Positions 28,942-39,792 of a stretch of 64,000 bases of DNA are shown here, one piece after another. Origin of the DNA: an uncultured Paracoccaceae bacterium (GTDB lineage Bacteria; Pseudomonadota; Alphaproteobacteria; Rhodobacterales; Rhodobacteraceae); the NCBI GenBank assembly GCA_943787985.1, contig CALSOO010000004.1, positions 1,463,081-1,527,080 of the forward strand, in the 5' to 3' direction. A program made the position numbers and the translations under genes. Position 1 is the first letter of the stretch. Each line of letters starts with the position of its first letter. The notes below the pieces were generated by a model. It did not search any database, was not told the DNA's origin, and was given only the letters and a program-made list of their open reading frames with translations.

Positions 28942-30467
28942 TTACCCCACAGACCCTTCCAACGAAATCGCCACCAAAGCCTGCGCTTCCATCGCAAATT
29001 CCATCGGCAGTGCTTGCAACACGTCCTTGCAGAACCCGTTCACCACAAGCGCCACCGCCTCTTCCTCGTCCATGCCCGCGCTGAGCGGCAATAGAACAGC
29101 TGGTCGTCGTCCACCTTGGATGTCGTCGCCTCGTGCTCAACACGGGCCGAGTTGTTCTTGACCTCGATATAGGGCACCGTGTGCGCCCCGCATTTGTCAC
29201 CGATCAGCAGGCTGTCACACTGCGTATAGTTGCGGCGTTCTTGCGCCTTGGGGTGCATCGACACCAGCCCACGATAGGTGTTCTGCGCCTGCCCGCCGAA
29301 ATCCCCTTGGACACGATCCGCGACTTGGTGTTTTTGCCCAAGTGGATCATTTTGGTGCCGGTGTCGGCCTGCTGCATGTTGTTGGCGATGGCGATGGAAT
29401 AGAATTCGCCCTGGCTGTCGTCGCCGCGCAGGATGCAGACTGGGTATTTCCACGTCACCGCAGAGCCGGTTTCCACCTGCGTCCACATCACCTTGGCGCG
29501 GTCGCCGCGGCAATCGGCGCGTTTGGTCACGAAGTTGTAGATGCCGCCTTTGCCGTTCTCGTCCCCGGGGTACCAGTTCTGAACGGTGGAATATTTCACC
29601 TCGGCGTCTTCTTCGATGATGATCTCGACCACAGCGGCGTGCAACTGGGCAATGTCGCGCTGCGGGGCTGTGCAGCCCTTCAAGGTAGGACACATAGATC
29701 CTTTGTCGGCGATGATCAGCGTGCGCTCGAACTGGCCGGTGTTTTCCGCGTTGATGCGGAAATACGTGCTCAGTTCCATCGGGCAGCGCACGCCCGGCGG
29801 CACGTAGACAAACGAGCCGTCGGAAAACACGGCAGAGTTCAGCGTCGCGTAGTAGTTGTCGGACACCGGCACAACAGTCCCGAGGTATTTCTTCACCAAT
29901 TCGGGATGTTCGCGGATCGCCTCGGAGATCGAACAAAAGATCACGCCGGCTTTCATCAGTTCCTCTTGAAAGTCGTGCCCACAGAAACGGAATCAAACAC
30001 CGCATCCACAGCCACTTTGCGCGGCGCGTCGCGCATCTCTTCGGCGCCCTCAACACCGCCAAAGAGCTCTGCTCTTTCAGCGGAATGCCCAGCTTGGCAT
30101 AGGTGGCGAGCAGCTTGGGATCGACCTCATCCAGGGATTTGGGCTTTACCTCCATGACTTTGGGGCGCGCATAATAATACTGGTCCTGAAAATCGATTTC
30201 CGGGTAATCGACCATCGCCCAATCGGGTTCTGTCTTGGTCAGCCAACGCTCATACGCCTCAAGACGCCAGTTCAGTCATCCACTCCGGCTCTTCGTTCTT
30301 GGAGAAATCAGACGCACGATATCGGTGTTCAACCCTTTCGGGGCGTACTCCATCTCGATGTCGGTTTCCCAACCGTACTTATAGGCGCCGCCAACTTCAC
30401 GGACCGCATCGACCGTTTCCTGATCCACACCTTCTTTGACCACTACGTCATCGGTTATCGCATCCAT
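28942..30467 (-). CDS. sufB: Fe-S cluster scaffold subunit SufB, multiply frameshifted
   Basis: SufB is the cluster-building subunit of the SufBC2D scaffold. Pieces of one protein lie in all three frames: [19 protein letters not shown] (start 30467), [81 protein letters not shown] and [13 protein letters not shown], ending EGSVG at 28942. At least five single-base shifts are needed, including a compensating pair around YVSYLEG near 29690. Summed length fits about 508 residues. SufB is usually essential, so this stretch is probably poor-quality sequence rather than a pseudogene. Confidence 0.85.
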
Positions 30468-30496
30468 CTTCGGTTTTCCTCTCGTTGGCGTGACCC

Positions 30497-31544
30497 TCAG
30501 GCCGCACGCGCCTCGTGTTTCTTCAGTTTCGCGCTCCACGCATCAGCGAAGCGTTCGATCTCGTCTTGCGTCGTCTCAAGACCAAGGGACACGCGCACAG
30601 CGCTTGCCGCATCGACCTCATTGTAGCCCATCGCCAACAAAACCTTGCTGGCGCGGACCTTACCGCTGGAACAGGCAGACCCGGCCGAAATGGCAAATCC
30701 CGCAAGGTCCATTTGCATCACTTGTGTCTCCCCCTTCCACCCGGGGGTGATAAAGCAGGACGTGTTGGGCAGACGCGGATCGTCTTTCCCGACAAAAATA
30801 GTCTTCTTTGAAGCAGCCTCAAGAGCCTTTTCTAGAATATTCCTAAGGTGCGCAACCCGATCCCACGCTCCAGCGGCCACATCGCGCTGCGCGGCCTGTG
30901 CCGCGGCGCCGAAACCGGCGATGCCGATGATGTTTTCGGTACCAGAGCGGCGCCCCATCTCCTGCCCGCCCCCTTTGAGAATTGCCACAGGGTCTTGCGC
31001 CGTGAAATTGATCAAAGCGCCGACACCCTTGGGGCCACCGATTTTATGGGCCGACAAAATCATATACGATGGCGTTTGACCGTCGCGGTACTGCACAGGG
31101 GCCTTGCCGGCCATTTGCGTCACATCGCAAAGAACCGAATGCGTCGAAGGACTGGGGACGACACACATGTCAGGCTGCATGATGCCCGTCTCGCTGTTGG
31201 CAGCGGACACCGCGAGCAGACCAGCCTCTTGCGCCTCGCTCCAGACAAGCAGGCAATCATGTTCGGTCGGACGGGCTGCGAACCCGCCTCCATGCTGATC
31301 CTTTTGCGCCACAGCCAAAGCGGCCGCCTCGGTCGCGGAGCCCGTGAAACACGACCTGGTTTGACTTGCACCCGACCAACTCTGCGACCTGCGCACGGGC
31401 ACGTTCCATCAACGACTTGGCCGCGCGACCTTCCGCATGGACCGATGCCGGATTGCCCACCATATCCATAGCAGCAATCATCGCCGCGCGGGCCTCATCC
31501 CTCAACGGAGTGGTCGCATTATGATCAAGGTAGACACGATCCAT
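30497..31544 (-). CDS. Cysteine desulfurase of the IscS/NifS family, frameshifted
   Basis: About 349 residues. The start at 31544 reads [14 protein letters not shown]. The PLP lysine is in [13 protein letters not shown] and the active Cys loop in [15 protein letters not shown] shift near 31350-31360 separates [11 protein letters not shown] from [13 protein letters not shown]; adding or removing bases in TTTCACGGG restores the frame. It lies between iscR and sufB in the operon and coexists with sufS, so two desulfurases serve this operon, as in other Rhodobacteraceae. Confidence 0.85.
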
Positions 31545-31572
31545 CTTCATCTCGCCCAATAAACCTCGGGGT

Positions 31573-31589
31573 CTGGGGCAGCGCCCCAG
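31573..31589 (-). terminator. Short hairpin between iscR and the desulfurase gene
   Basis: CTGGGGC pairs exactly with GCCCCAG around a three-base loop. It has no clear T-run, so it may be a processing or attenuation structure rather than a full terminator. Confidence 0.35.
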
Positions 31590-31598
31590 TCAAACCGA

Positions 31599-32059
31599 TC
31601 AAACATCCACAACATCAAACAAGTTCGGAACCGCCGGACAGGGGGCCAGATCATTGCCCACGATGTCAGACAAGCGGGTCTGATGCAGGAACACATACAC
31701 ATGCGCACTCAACCCCTCCCACAAACGGTTGGTCAGGGATTGCGCACGCGATGCCCGAAGCGCCACCGGACGCCCCCGCACCTTTGTGCATTGCATCAAC
31801 GGTTTCATCCACTGCACCCAGAATATCAACAACACGAATTTCCGAGGCAGGGCGCGCCAGCCGGTATCCGCCACCCGGACCACGCACAGACGATACCAGC
31901 TCTGCGCGGCGCAACTTGACAAACAACTGCTCAAGATAAGGCAGAGAAATGATCCTGTCGTTCCGAAATATCGCCAAGGCTGACCAAGCCGCCATCAGAC
32001 TGCAGCGCGATGTCGGCCAAGGCAACCATGGCATAGCGCCCTTTGGTAGAAAGCTTCAT
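31599..32059 (-). CDS. iscR: Rrf2-family regulator IscR, frameshifted
   Basis: About 153 residues, controlling Fe-S assembly genes. The N-terminus [20 protein letters not shown] and the recognition region [29 protein letters not shown] are typical. Two surplus bases, near 31951 and 31768, split it into three frames; correcting them gives [24 protein letters not shown] and the end LFDVVDV. The usual three-cysteine cluster of IscR is missing; after correction the only Cys is in [10 protein letters not shown]. That matches the unusual single-Cys Fe-S-binding IscR described in Rhodobacter sphaeroides. It heads the suf operon. Confidence 0.85.
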
Positions 32060-32146
32060 TACCGCCCCCAAGCGTCAGAATTGATTGACCTTCGGCCGCC
32101 AAGACCATACATCCGTTCAAACGCGGGCCTAACCCGCAGATGTATA

Positions 32147-32163
32147 TTTAGAACCGTTCTAAA
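32147..32163. promoter_or_regulatory. Irr-type iron control element (ICE) upstream of iscR
   Basis: TTTAGAA-CCG-TTCTAAA, a perfect 7-3-7 palindrome, 88 bases upstream of the iscR start. This is the published ICE consensus bound by the alphaproteobacterial iron regulator Irr. It also lies about 60 bases upstream of the plus-strand hydrolase gene. Confidence 0.8.
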
Positions 32164-32225
32164 GTGCCCGCGCGAATTTCGTCAAGAAATCTGCCGCCCT
32201 GTAGGACCTAAAAATAGGGACACTC

Positions 32226-32886
32226 ATGCCTGAGGTCATTTTTCCCGGCCCCGAAGGTCGCCTTGAAGGCCGTTACCACCCCCAAAAGGAGCGGGATGCG
32301 CCCATTGCGATCATTCTGCACCCGCACCCGCAGTTTGGCGGCACGATGAACCACCGCGTGGTTCACGCCATGCACTACGGCTTTCTACAAGATGGGCTTC
32401 ACAGTCCTGCGGTTCAACTTTCCGCGGCGTAGGGCGCTCACAAGGCGAATACGATCAAGGGATCGGTGAACTGTCAGATGCAGCCTCGGCCCTCGATTAT
32501 CTGCAGTCGATGAACAACAACTCCAAACATTGCTGGGTCGCGGGCTTTTCGTTCGGGGCATGGATCGGCATGCAGCTTTTGATGCGCCGTCCGGAGATCA
32601 CAGGCTTCATCTCGGTCTCCCCGCCTGCAAACATGTATGATTTCTCGCTTCCTTGCGCCCTGCCCGGCTTCTGGCTCTGATGATCAACGGCACGGCTGAC
32701 CGCGTGGCCCCGCCTGCGGACACCACGTCGTTGGTTGGCAAACTGCACGAACAAAAAGGCATCACCATCACGCACACTGAAGTTGAAGGGGCCGGCCACT
32801 TCTTTGAAGAGCCGCATCACCTGGATACGCTAATGGACACCACGACGTCCTACGTGAAACGCCGCCTGACAGAGACCACACGCTGA
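32226..32886 (+). CDS. Alpha/beta hydrolase, frameshifted
   Basis: About 219 residues in three frames. The N-terminal part is MPEVIFPGPEGRLEGRYHP and ILHPHPQFGGTMNH (oxyanion region HPHPQFGG), the middle RFNFRGVGRSQGEYD and the nucleophile elbow VAGFSFGAWIGMQLL (GFSFGA), and the C-terminus MINGTADRVAPPAD with GAGHFFEEP (catalytic His). These are the COG2945 short-hydrolase motifs. Shifts occur near 32423 (an extra C in AACTTTCCGCGG) and near 32640-32690. The catalytic triad is complete after correction. The next gene overlaps its stop by one base. Confidence 0.82.
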
Positions 32887-33122
32887 TGGCAGATCTTGCC
32901 GTCATCGAAATGGCGAACAAGCTGGCCGAAGAATGTCTGGCGGTTCAAAAAGAAGTCGGTGACGACAGGCTGTTTATGAAAGTGGGCGAGGTGCTTGGCG
33001 CCTCGTCCCAAACACTGGAAGAAGCGTTTCTGACGGCTGTTCGAACCCGCATGGCGGAACAGACAGGGCGACGCTTTCTGGCCCAGCAACTCAAAGCCCA
33101 CCGTGATGCGCAAAGTGGCTAA
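32886..33122 (+). CDS. Conserved small hypothetical protein, 78 residues
   Basis: An all-helical protein (MADLAVIEMANKLAEECLAV, then GEVLGASSQTLEEAFLTAVR). No family is recognised. Its start overlaps the hydrolase stop by one base and the HD-domain gene follows after 48 bases, so it is probably the middle member of a three-gene unit. Confidence 0.7.
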   Translation: MADLAVIEMANKLAEECLAVQKEVGDDRLFMKVGEVLGASSQTLEEAFLTAVRTRMAEQTGRRFLAQQLKAHRDAQSG

Positions 33123-33170
33123 AGCCACCTGTCGCACCGCCCGACCGGCACAGGCGCGATAGGACACGCA

Positions 33171-33761
33171 ATGCAAACGCGCCTTGATCAACAGATCGCT
33201 TTCCTGAACGAAGCCGACAAACTCAAATCCATCACCCGCGCGACGACGCTGGCGGATGGCTCACGTTTTGAAAACTCTGCGGAACACTCCTGGCATTTGA
33301 CGCTGTATGCTCTGGTCCTTGCGGATCAGGCCAAGCCCGGCGTCGACATCAACCGTGTCATCAAAATGCTTGTTCTGCATGATCTGGTCGAGATCGACGC
33401 CGGTGACAATCCGATCTTTGATGATGTGGATGTGGGGGCTATGGAAGCCGCAGAGCAAAAGGCAGCGGATCGCATATTCAGCTTTCTTCCCAATGACATA
33501 GCGCAGGATCTTCGCGCGATCTGGGAGGAATTCGAGGCTGCGGAAACACCCGATGCCGAATTTGCAAAATCCCTGGACAGGTTCCAGCCCCCCATGCTGA
33601 ACCTTGCCTCCGGAGGAGGGAGCTGGACAGACTACAATGTCTCGGAAGAGATGATTGAACAGCGCGTCGGCTCTAAAATTGCAAAAGGCGCGCCAGCGCT
33701 ATGGGAGTACGCCCGCGCGCGCATTTCGGCGTTTTTCAAAAGCCACAGCGCGTCAGATTAA
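33171..33761 (+). CDS. HD-domain phosphohydrolase (YfbR/HDDC2-like)
   Basis: A 196-residue protein with the metal site of the HD superfamily: ENSAEHSWHLTLYALVLAD (first His), KMLVLHDLVEIDAGDNP (His-Asp), and a later Asp in FAKSLDRFQPPMLN. YfbR and HDDC2 are 5-prime-nucleotidases acting on deoxynucleoside monophosphates; the same activity is likely. It converges with the lipase gene, overlapping its stop by 4 bases. Confidence 0.85.
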   Translation: MQTRLDQQIAFLNEADKLKSITRATTLADGSRFENSAEHSWHLTLYALVLADQAKPGVDINRVIKMLVLHDLVEIDAGDNPIFDDVDVGAMEAAEQKAADRIFSFLPNDIAQDLRAIWEEFEAAETPDAEFAKSLDRFQPPMLNLASGGGSWTDYNVSEEMIEQRVGSKIAKGAPALWEYARARISAFFKSHSASD

Positions 33762-34916
33762 ACCAGACGGGCAACCGCAGACCGCGCGGCGGTTGTGACC
33801 TGTGACAACATCAAACCCAAAACATAGCGCAAGAACGACGCCGTCAGATCGGCAACAGTGAGCCCCACTTTGGCCACCCCGACCGTGAAGCGCATCGCGG
33901 CCCGCACAAAGCGCACCATATATTCGCCGATCTGAACAGAGGCCGCTATTCCCTTGGCAATGGCTTCGGACAGCAAGTCCAACATCGTCATAACCGAACT
34001 TAACCCACCACAGAGCATGTGCAGCGCTGGCATAATTGCATTCAGCGCCTTACCCAAGAAATAATAACCCATTTTGGAGCCGATTCTGCTCGCGCCTTCT
34101 GCCTGACGCAACCAGTAATCCGGATCGGTCTTGTTTGGCTCTGCGACGGGTTGCGGCCAGCCGTTGGCCGGCATGCGCGGCACATAACAGCCTTCCATGC
34201 TGTGGGCTGCTGCTGTGATGCTGCTGAAATTCGCGTTGATACCGGACGCCCCGAGCGGGCAATGGAAAAACGGGAAAAGCGGTATCATCGGGACCGGATC
34301 AGACAATGCGTACACGCGTTTCACATTGCGCGGCCCAAGATAGCGGCGCACGTCCGCAGTGAACCCGGGCCCGCCAATGCGCGGCGCGCCAAATGTATAC
34401 AGAATAAGACGCCCCTCGCCCCGATGTCGCATATTGCAGTGCTGCCAAAGACGCCAATGCCCCGCCAAGCGAATGCCCGATAAAATGGACGCGGCGCGCC
34501 TTGAGCCCTTTGAGCATATGCATAACGTCGCTTTGCATGCTGTTGTAAACACTTGCAAAACCGCTGTGCACCAACGAATTTGTTGGCCCAAGCGTCATGC
34601 CGATATTGAGATTGGACAGCCAGTCCAGCTTGGACACTGTACCGCGCATGGCCAGAATGAACTCGCTCTCGATCCCGCCGTGCCGTTCAAGCAAAACGCC
34701 AAAGCCTGCTGTCTCATGCACCACAACACCGGATTGCCCCGCAAACCCTGCCCGGGGCGTCACCGCCACGCTCAGGCTGGCCCCCGCGCTAGAAGACTGC
34801 GTAAAGCGCGTTTCCCTGCTGGCCATATTGCCGGCTTCCTGGCTGTTGCGCGCAGGTTGGACCGAATAGGCACCACTCGCAATAATTGCTGCGTTTTTAC
34901 CGTTCATAAGTGCCAT
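33758..34916 (-). CDS. Class 3 lipase-like protein, frameshifted
   Basis: About 385 residues. The N-terminal half has FILAMRGTVSKLDWLSNLNIG and the nucleophile elbow VHFIGHSLGGALASLAAL (GHSLGG), then in the other frame LYTFGAPRIGGPGFTADV and RVYALSDPVPMIPLFPFF with the catalytic Asp region, and a His in ITAAAHSMEGCYV. The long C-terminal helical region (MGYYFLGKALNAIMPALHMLCGG...) is hydrophobic. The frames switch near 34420. It has no signal peptide. The upstream gene 34951-35409 is its likely partner. A cell-targeting phospholipase effector is possible but not shown. Confidence 0.75.
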
Positions 34917-34950
34917 CTAAAAATCCTTTTACACTTCAAACCCGCGCCCT

Positions 34951-35409
34951 CTAATCGAGGCGGCAGGTTCCGTACCAAAAACCACCATGCCCCGGTTCCT
35001 TCGAGACATCACACGTCACGGAAAACGGTTTCCCCTGACTTTCATGATTCAAAGGCCCCGTGCGCGGTGTCAGCGACAAAATATTGACCGGTCCACTTGC
35101 TGTGTCCGCGACATAATTCTGGGAAATAGCTTCTTCCGCGGGAAGACGTCCGAAAAAACCGCGTTTGGGCAACACTTCATCAAATGAGAAGCGCCCCTGC
35201 GCATCACTGACAGACGTGTCCTCGCCCCGTTTTCCACGCCATGACCAACTGCGTGTCACAGGAACGCCAGATGCCGGCGCACCTGATGCCGTCACCAAAA
35301 CACCTTGCATTGGAGAGCAAATATACTGTTCGGCATTTTGTGACATCGCAGCCCCTCCGGCGGACCAAAATGCCAACGATGTCACCAATGCAGCTAATAG
35401 TCGTGGCAT
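34951..35409 (-). CDS. Exported DUF6795-like beta-sandwich protein
   Basis: A 152-residue protein with a signal peptide (MPRLLAALVTSLAFWSAGGAA) and a carboxypeptidase-regulatory-like fold: CSPMQGVLVTASGAPASGVP, TRSWSWRGKRGEDTSVSDAQ, GRFSFDEVLP. This order (C-P-x-x-x-G-V, R-S-W, D-x-x-G-x-F) resembles DUF6795, a family I associate with genes beside lipase effectors; that recollection is moderate. Only 34 bases separate it from the lipase gene start, so the two are co-transcribed and could be a toxin and its periplasmic protector. Confidence 0.6.
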   Translation of the reverse strand: MPRLLAALVTSLAFWSAGGAAMSQNAEQYICSPMQGVLVTASGAPASGVPVTRSWSWRGKRGEDTSVSDAQGRFSFDEVLPKRGFFGRLPAEEAISQNYVADTASGPVNILSLTPRTGPLNHESQGKPFSVTCDVSKEPGHGGFWYGTCRLD

Positions 35410-35536
35410 CTATCGGGTTTCCCTGGTCATTTCTCAAAGCCTAGGCGCTCCCCCAAGGGTTGTCATCCGTAAAATGCCCAAGACCCGCGAACATGCGCCT
35501 TGGGTCTATGACAACGCGTCGCCCCAGTGGTGCAGA

Positions 35537-36325
35537 TCAAGATGCGGCAGAAAGCGCGGCGAGCGAAATCGTGTCCACTTTGCCATCTTCAAAACAGACG
35601 ATGTGCTTGGGCGGAACCTCATACCACGCTGTCGCGCCTTGATCCAGCGGTTCAGATACAACCATGTGCCCTGTGAGGCGCGCGGACCAGCGATAGTAGA
35701 GTGTCGGTGCCAATCGGTCAGAGGCATAGCGCATTGCATACAATTGCTTTCCATTGGAAAATGCAGCCGAGAAACGCATGTGCGGGCGGGCGCCATAGTC
35801 GCGTGACAAGGCCTCCAACTCGAAAACCGCCCGTGCCATCGCAACCATCGGATCATCCTCCAACCCGTATCCCAACGCGTTCAGAAATATGACTTCGCTG
35901 TCACTCGCCCCTTTGCGATATTGGTAAAGGCCGTCCGGAATCGTCATGTCTGCGCGTTTGCGAAACTGATCAAAGCCACCGACTTGGCCGTTGTGCATAA
36001 AGCTCCAGCGCCCCACAACAAATGGATGGCAATTGTTGCGGCTCACGGCGGTGCCCGTCGAGGCACGGACATGCGCCAGAAACAAAGGTGACTTCACCTG
36101 CGCGGCGATACTTGGAAGATTGGTGTCGGACCATGCAGGGTTGATATCACGGTATAGGCCAGGTTCTGCGCGGTGATCATACCACGCCAGCCCAAAGCCA
36201 TCCCCATTGATTGTCGTCTTGCTTTGCGCCGCCTGCTGGCTCTGTACGACAAGGGAATGTTGGGGGGCCGTAACAATGTCCTGCACAAACACTGGCGCAC
36301 CGGTCCACGCAGCCCATCGACACAT
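35537..36325 (-). CDS. Class II glutamine amidotransferase
   Basis: A 262-residue Ntn-hydrolase. The N-terminus is MCRWAAWTGAPVFV, where Cys2 would be the nucleophile after Met removal. NGDGFGLAWYD, AHVRASTGTAVSRNNCHPFV and FMHNGQVGGF are the glutaminase motifs, matching EgtC/YafJ-type enzymes. These release ammonia or cleave gamma-glutamyl bonds. No ergothioneine genes are adjacent, so the partner is unknown. It abuts the DUF6356 gene by one base. Confidence 0.88.
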   Translation of the reverse strand: MCRWAAWTGAPVFVQDIVTAPQHSLVVQSQQAAQSKTTINGDGFGLAWYDHRAEPGLYRDINPAWSDTNLPSIAAQVKSPLFLAHVRASTGTAVSRNNCHPFVVGRWSFMHNGQVGGFDQFRKRADMTIPDGLYQYRKGASDSEVIFLNALGYGLEDDPMVAMARAVFELEALSRDYGARPHMRFSAAFSNGKQLYAMRYASDRLAPTLYYRWSARLTGHMVVSEPLDQGATAWYEVPPKHIVCFEDGKVDTISLAALSAAS

Positions 36326-36531
36326 CAGTGACCACGCCCGTGGATTTTCGCATGCATCTCGGTGATCAAACGGCTGGCAGTTTTCTCAAACAGGCAAGGG
36401 ATGAGCGCGTGCACCAAGGCAGCCATCCCTGCCCCCAGAAGTTTAAAGGCAAACCCGCCCGCAAACACCGCGTGTTCCGCATAGCTTTCGTTGACAGCGC
36501 GCGGATGATTGAGAAAAACGCGTTTGATCAT
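36325..36531 (-). CDS. DUF6356-family small protein
   Basis: A 68-residue protein: MIKRVFLNHPRAVNESYAEH, then AGGFAFKLLGAGMAALVHAL and the basic end TEMHAKIHGRG, the pattern of DUF6356. One membrane helix is likely. Start at 36531 gives the family N-terminus; the frame upstream to 36594 is not used. Confidence 0.75.
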   Translation of the reverse strand: MIKRVFLNHPRAVNESYAEHAVFAGGFAFKLLGAGMAALVHALIPCLFEKTASRLITEMHAKIHGRGH

Positions 36532-36647
36532 GGTAGAACTCCTTGTGATTTTGGGAAAGTTTACCAGTCGCTCCGCAAACGCGATCCCAATCATTTCATG
36601 AAAATCCGCTTGATGTGGGAAATATTCCCAAGCTATATCGACAGATG

Positions 36648-37104
36648 ATGAAAATTGATGAACAAGATCGTAAAATACTGAAACACCTGCAAGCTGACGC
36701 CACCCAGTCGCTAGAGGCTCTTGGGGACTCTGTCGGGCTGTCGCGCAATGCCTGCTGGCGCAGGATCAAGGCCCTTGAAGACGCCAAGGTCATCACCCGC
36801 CGTGTGGCAATCGTCGATCCGGCCAAAGTGGACTTGGGTTTGATGGTGTTCATGCAAGTGCGCACCAGTGCCCACAATCTGGATTGGGCGGCCAAGTTTT
36901 CGGCAGCCACCAACAGCATCGAGGGGATTTTGAGCGCGTATCGTATGACGGGGCGATCTGGATTACCTTATCCGGGCGCGGGTCGCGGACATGGCCGATT
37001 ATGATCGGTTGTATCAGCAATTGATCGCGCGATTGCCCATCTCTGACGTCTCTGCCAGTTTTGTGATGGAAGAGATCAAAGACGCAACCGCCCTGCCCCT
37101 TTGA
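36648..37104 (+). CDS. Lrp/AsnC-family regulator, frameshifted
   Basis: About 152 residues. The N-terminal helix-turn-helix is KIDEQDRKILKHLQADATQSLEALGDSVGLSRNACWRRIKALED; the RAM effector domain follows (VDLGLMVFMQVRT). Near 36950-36955 a GGGG run has one G too many: removing it gives GDLDYLIRARVADMADYDRL and a normal end at 37104 (TALPL). It probably senses an amino acid. The SMR exporter gene follows 59 bases later in the same direction. Confidence 0.85.
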
Positions 37105-37163
37105 TCGCCCCGATGCAGCGATAAACAGTGGAACTGTAAAAACATCTGAGCTAGGACGCCATT

Positions 37164-37493
37164 ATGCATTATCTGTTTCTGATCCTCGCCGTTGCATTTG
37201 AAACCATCGGCACCACTGCTTTGCAAGCCAGCCAACAGTTCACGCGGCTGTGGCCGTCGGTGGTTGTGGTCATAGCCTACGGGCTGGCGTTCTACTTGTT
37301 GGCGCTGACCCTCAAAGTGATGCCCGTGGGGATCGTCTATGCGCTTTGGTCGGGGCTCGGGATTATCTTTATCGCGATCATTGGCTACGCCGTTTTTGAC
37401 CAGCGCCTTGATCTGCCGGCCGTCATCGGGCTGATGATGATTATCGGGGGCATCCTTGTGATCCAGTTGTTGTCAAACAGCACGACCCATTAA
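37164..37493 (+). CDS. Small multidrug resistance (SMR) family transporter
   Basis: A 109-residue four-helix membrane protein. The conserved Glu of helix 1 is in LILAVAFETIGTTAL, and helix 3 has PVGIVYALWSGLGIIFIAI, the SMR signature. Members export quaternary ammonium drugs or guanidinium by proton antiport. I cannot separate the two subtypes with confidence. The Lrp-type gene lies upstream and could control it. Confidence 0.9.
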   Translation: MHYLFLILAVAFETIGTTALQASQQFTRLWPSVVVVIAYGLAFYLLALTLKVMPVGIVYALWSGLGIIFIAIIGYAVFDQRLDLPAVIGLMMIIGGILVIQLLSNSTTH

Positions 37494-37622
37494 ATGCTGC
37501 AATTGCGTAACGCGTAGCGGCAAATACGCACAATTGCGGCATATTTCCCCCTAGCTTTCCGCGGTGCAGCAGGATATGCGCGCGGCAACCCTCTCAGAGG
37601 ACACTCCAATAAGGCATATCTC

Positions 37623-39440
<1,818 letters not shown>

Positions 39441-39465
39441 GTTTGGGGTTTCGCGACACGGAATT

Positions 39466-39499
39466 AAAAAAGGGCGCTCCGGTTGGATGCGCCCTTTTT
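39466..39499. terminator. Bidirectional rho-independent terminator
   Basis: AAAAAAGGGCGC pairs with GCGCCCTTTTT across an 11-base loop, 25 bases after the typA stop and right before the stop of the DUF1330 gene on the opposite strand. It serves both converging genes. Confidence 0.9.
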
Positions 39500-39501
39500 C
39501 G

Positions 39502-39789
39502 TTATTCAGATGTCTCGATAATCATCAACTCGCGCTCTGATGCCCCGCGCGCGTGTTCAAGCGCGGCTTGGTAGGCGTCCGAATGATAGCATTTCTCGGC
39601 CGTTTCTACGTCCGGAAACCGTGCGACAACGTTGCGCGGCCGTTCCTTGCCCTCGAGCTGTACAAAACGTCCACCGCGCGCGATGAATTCGCCGCCATGT
39701 TCTGCGATGGCGACTGTCGCGCCTGCTGCATATTTTTTGTACGCCTCTTCATCCGTGACCGTGACGTGTGCGATCCAGAGTGCGCCCAT
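39502..39789 (-). CDS. DUF1330-family protein
   Basis: A 95-residue ferredoxin-like-fold protein. The motifs ALWIAHVTVTDEEAYKKYAA, HGGEFIARGGRFVQLEG and VVARFPDVETAEKCYHS define the family. Function unknown. It follows alaS after 3 bases on the same strand and so is probably co-transcribed with it. Confidence 0.9.
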   Translation of the reverse strand: MGALWIAHVTVTDEEAYKKYAAGATVAIAEHGGEFIARGGRFVQLEGKERPRNVVARFPDVETAEKCYHSDAYQAALEHARGASERELMIIETSE

Positions 39790-39792
39790 GCT

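Noticed and set aside
37105..37163. Guanidine riboswitch before the SMR gene
   Set aside because: The leader is only about 59 bases and lacks the ACGR loop pairs expected of guanidine-II.
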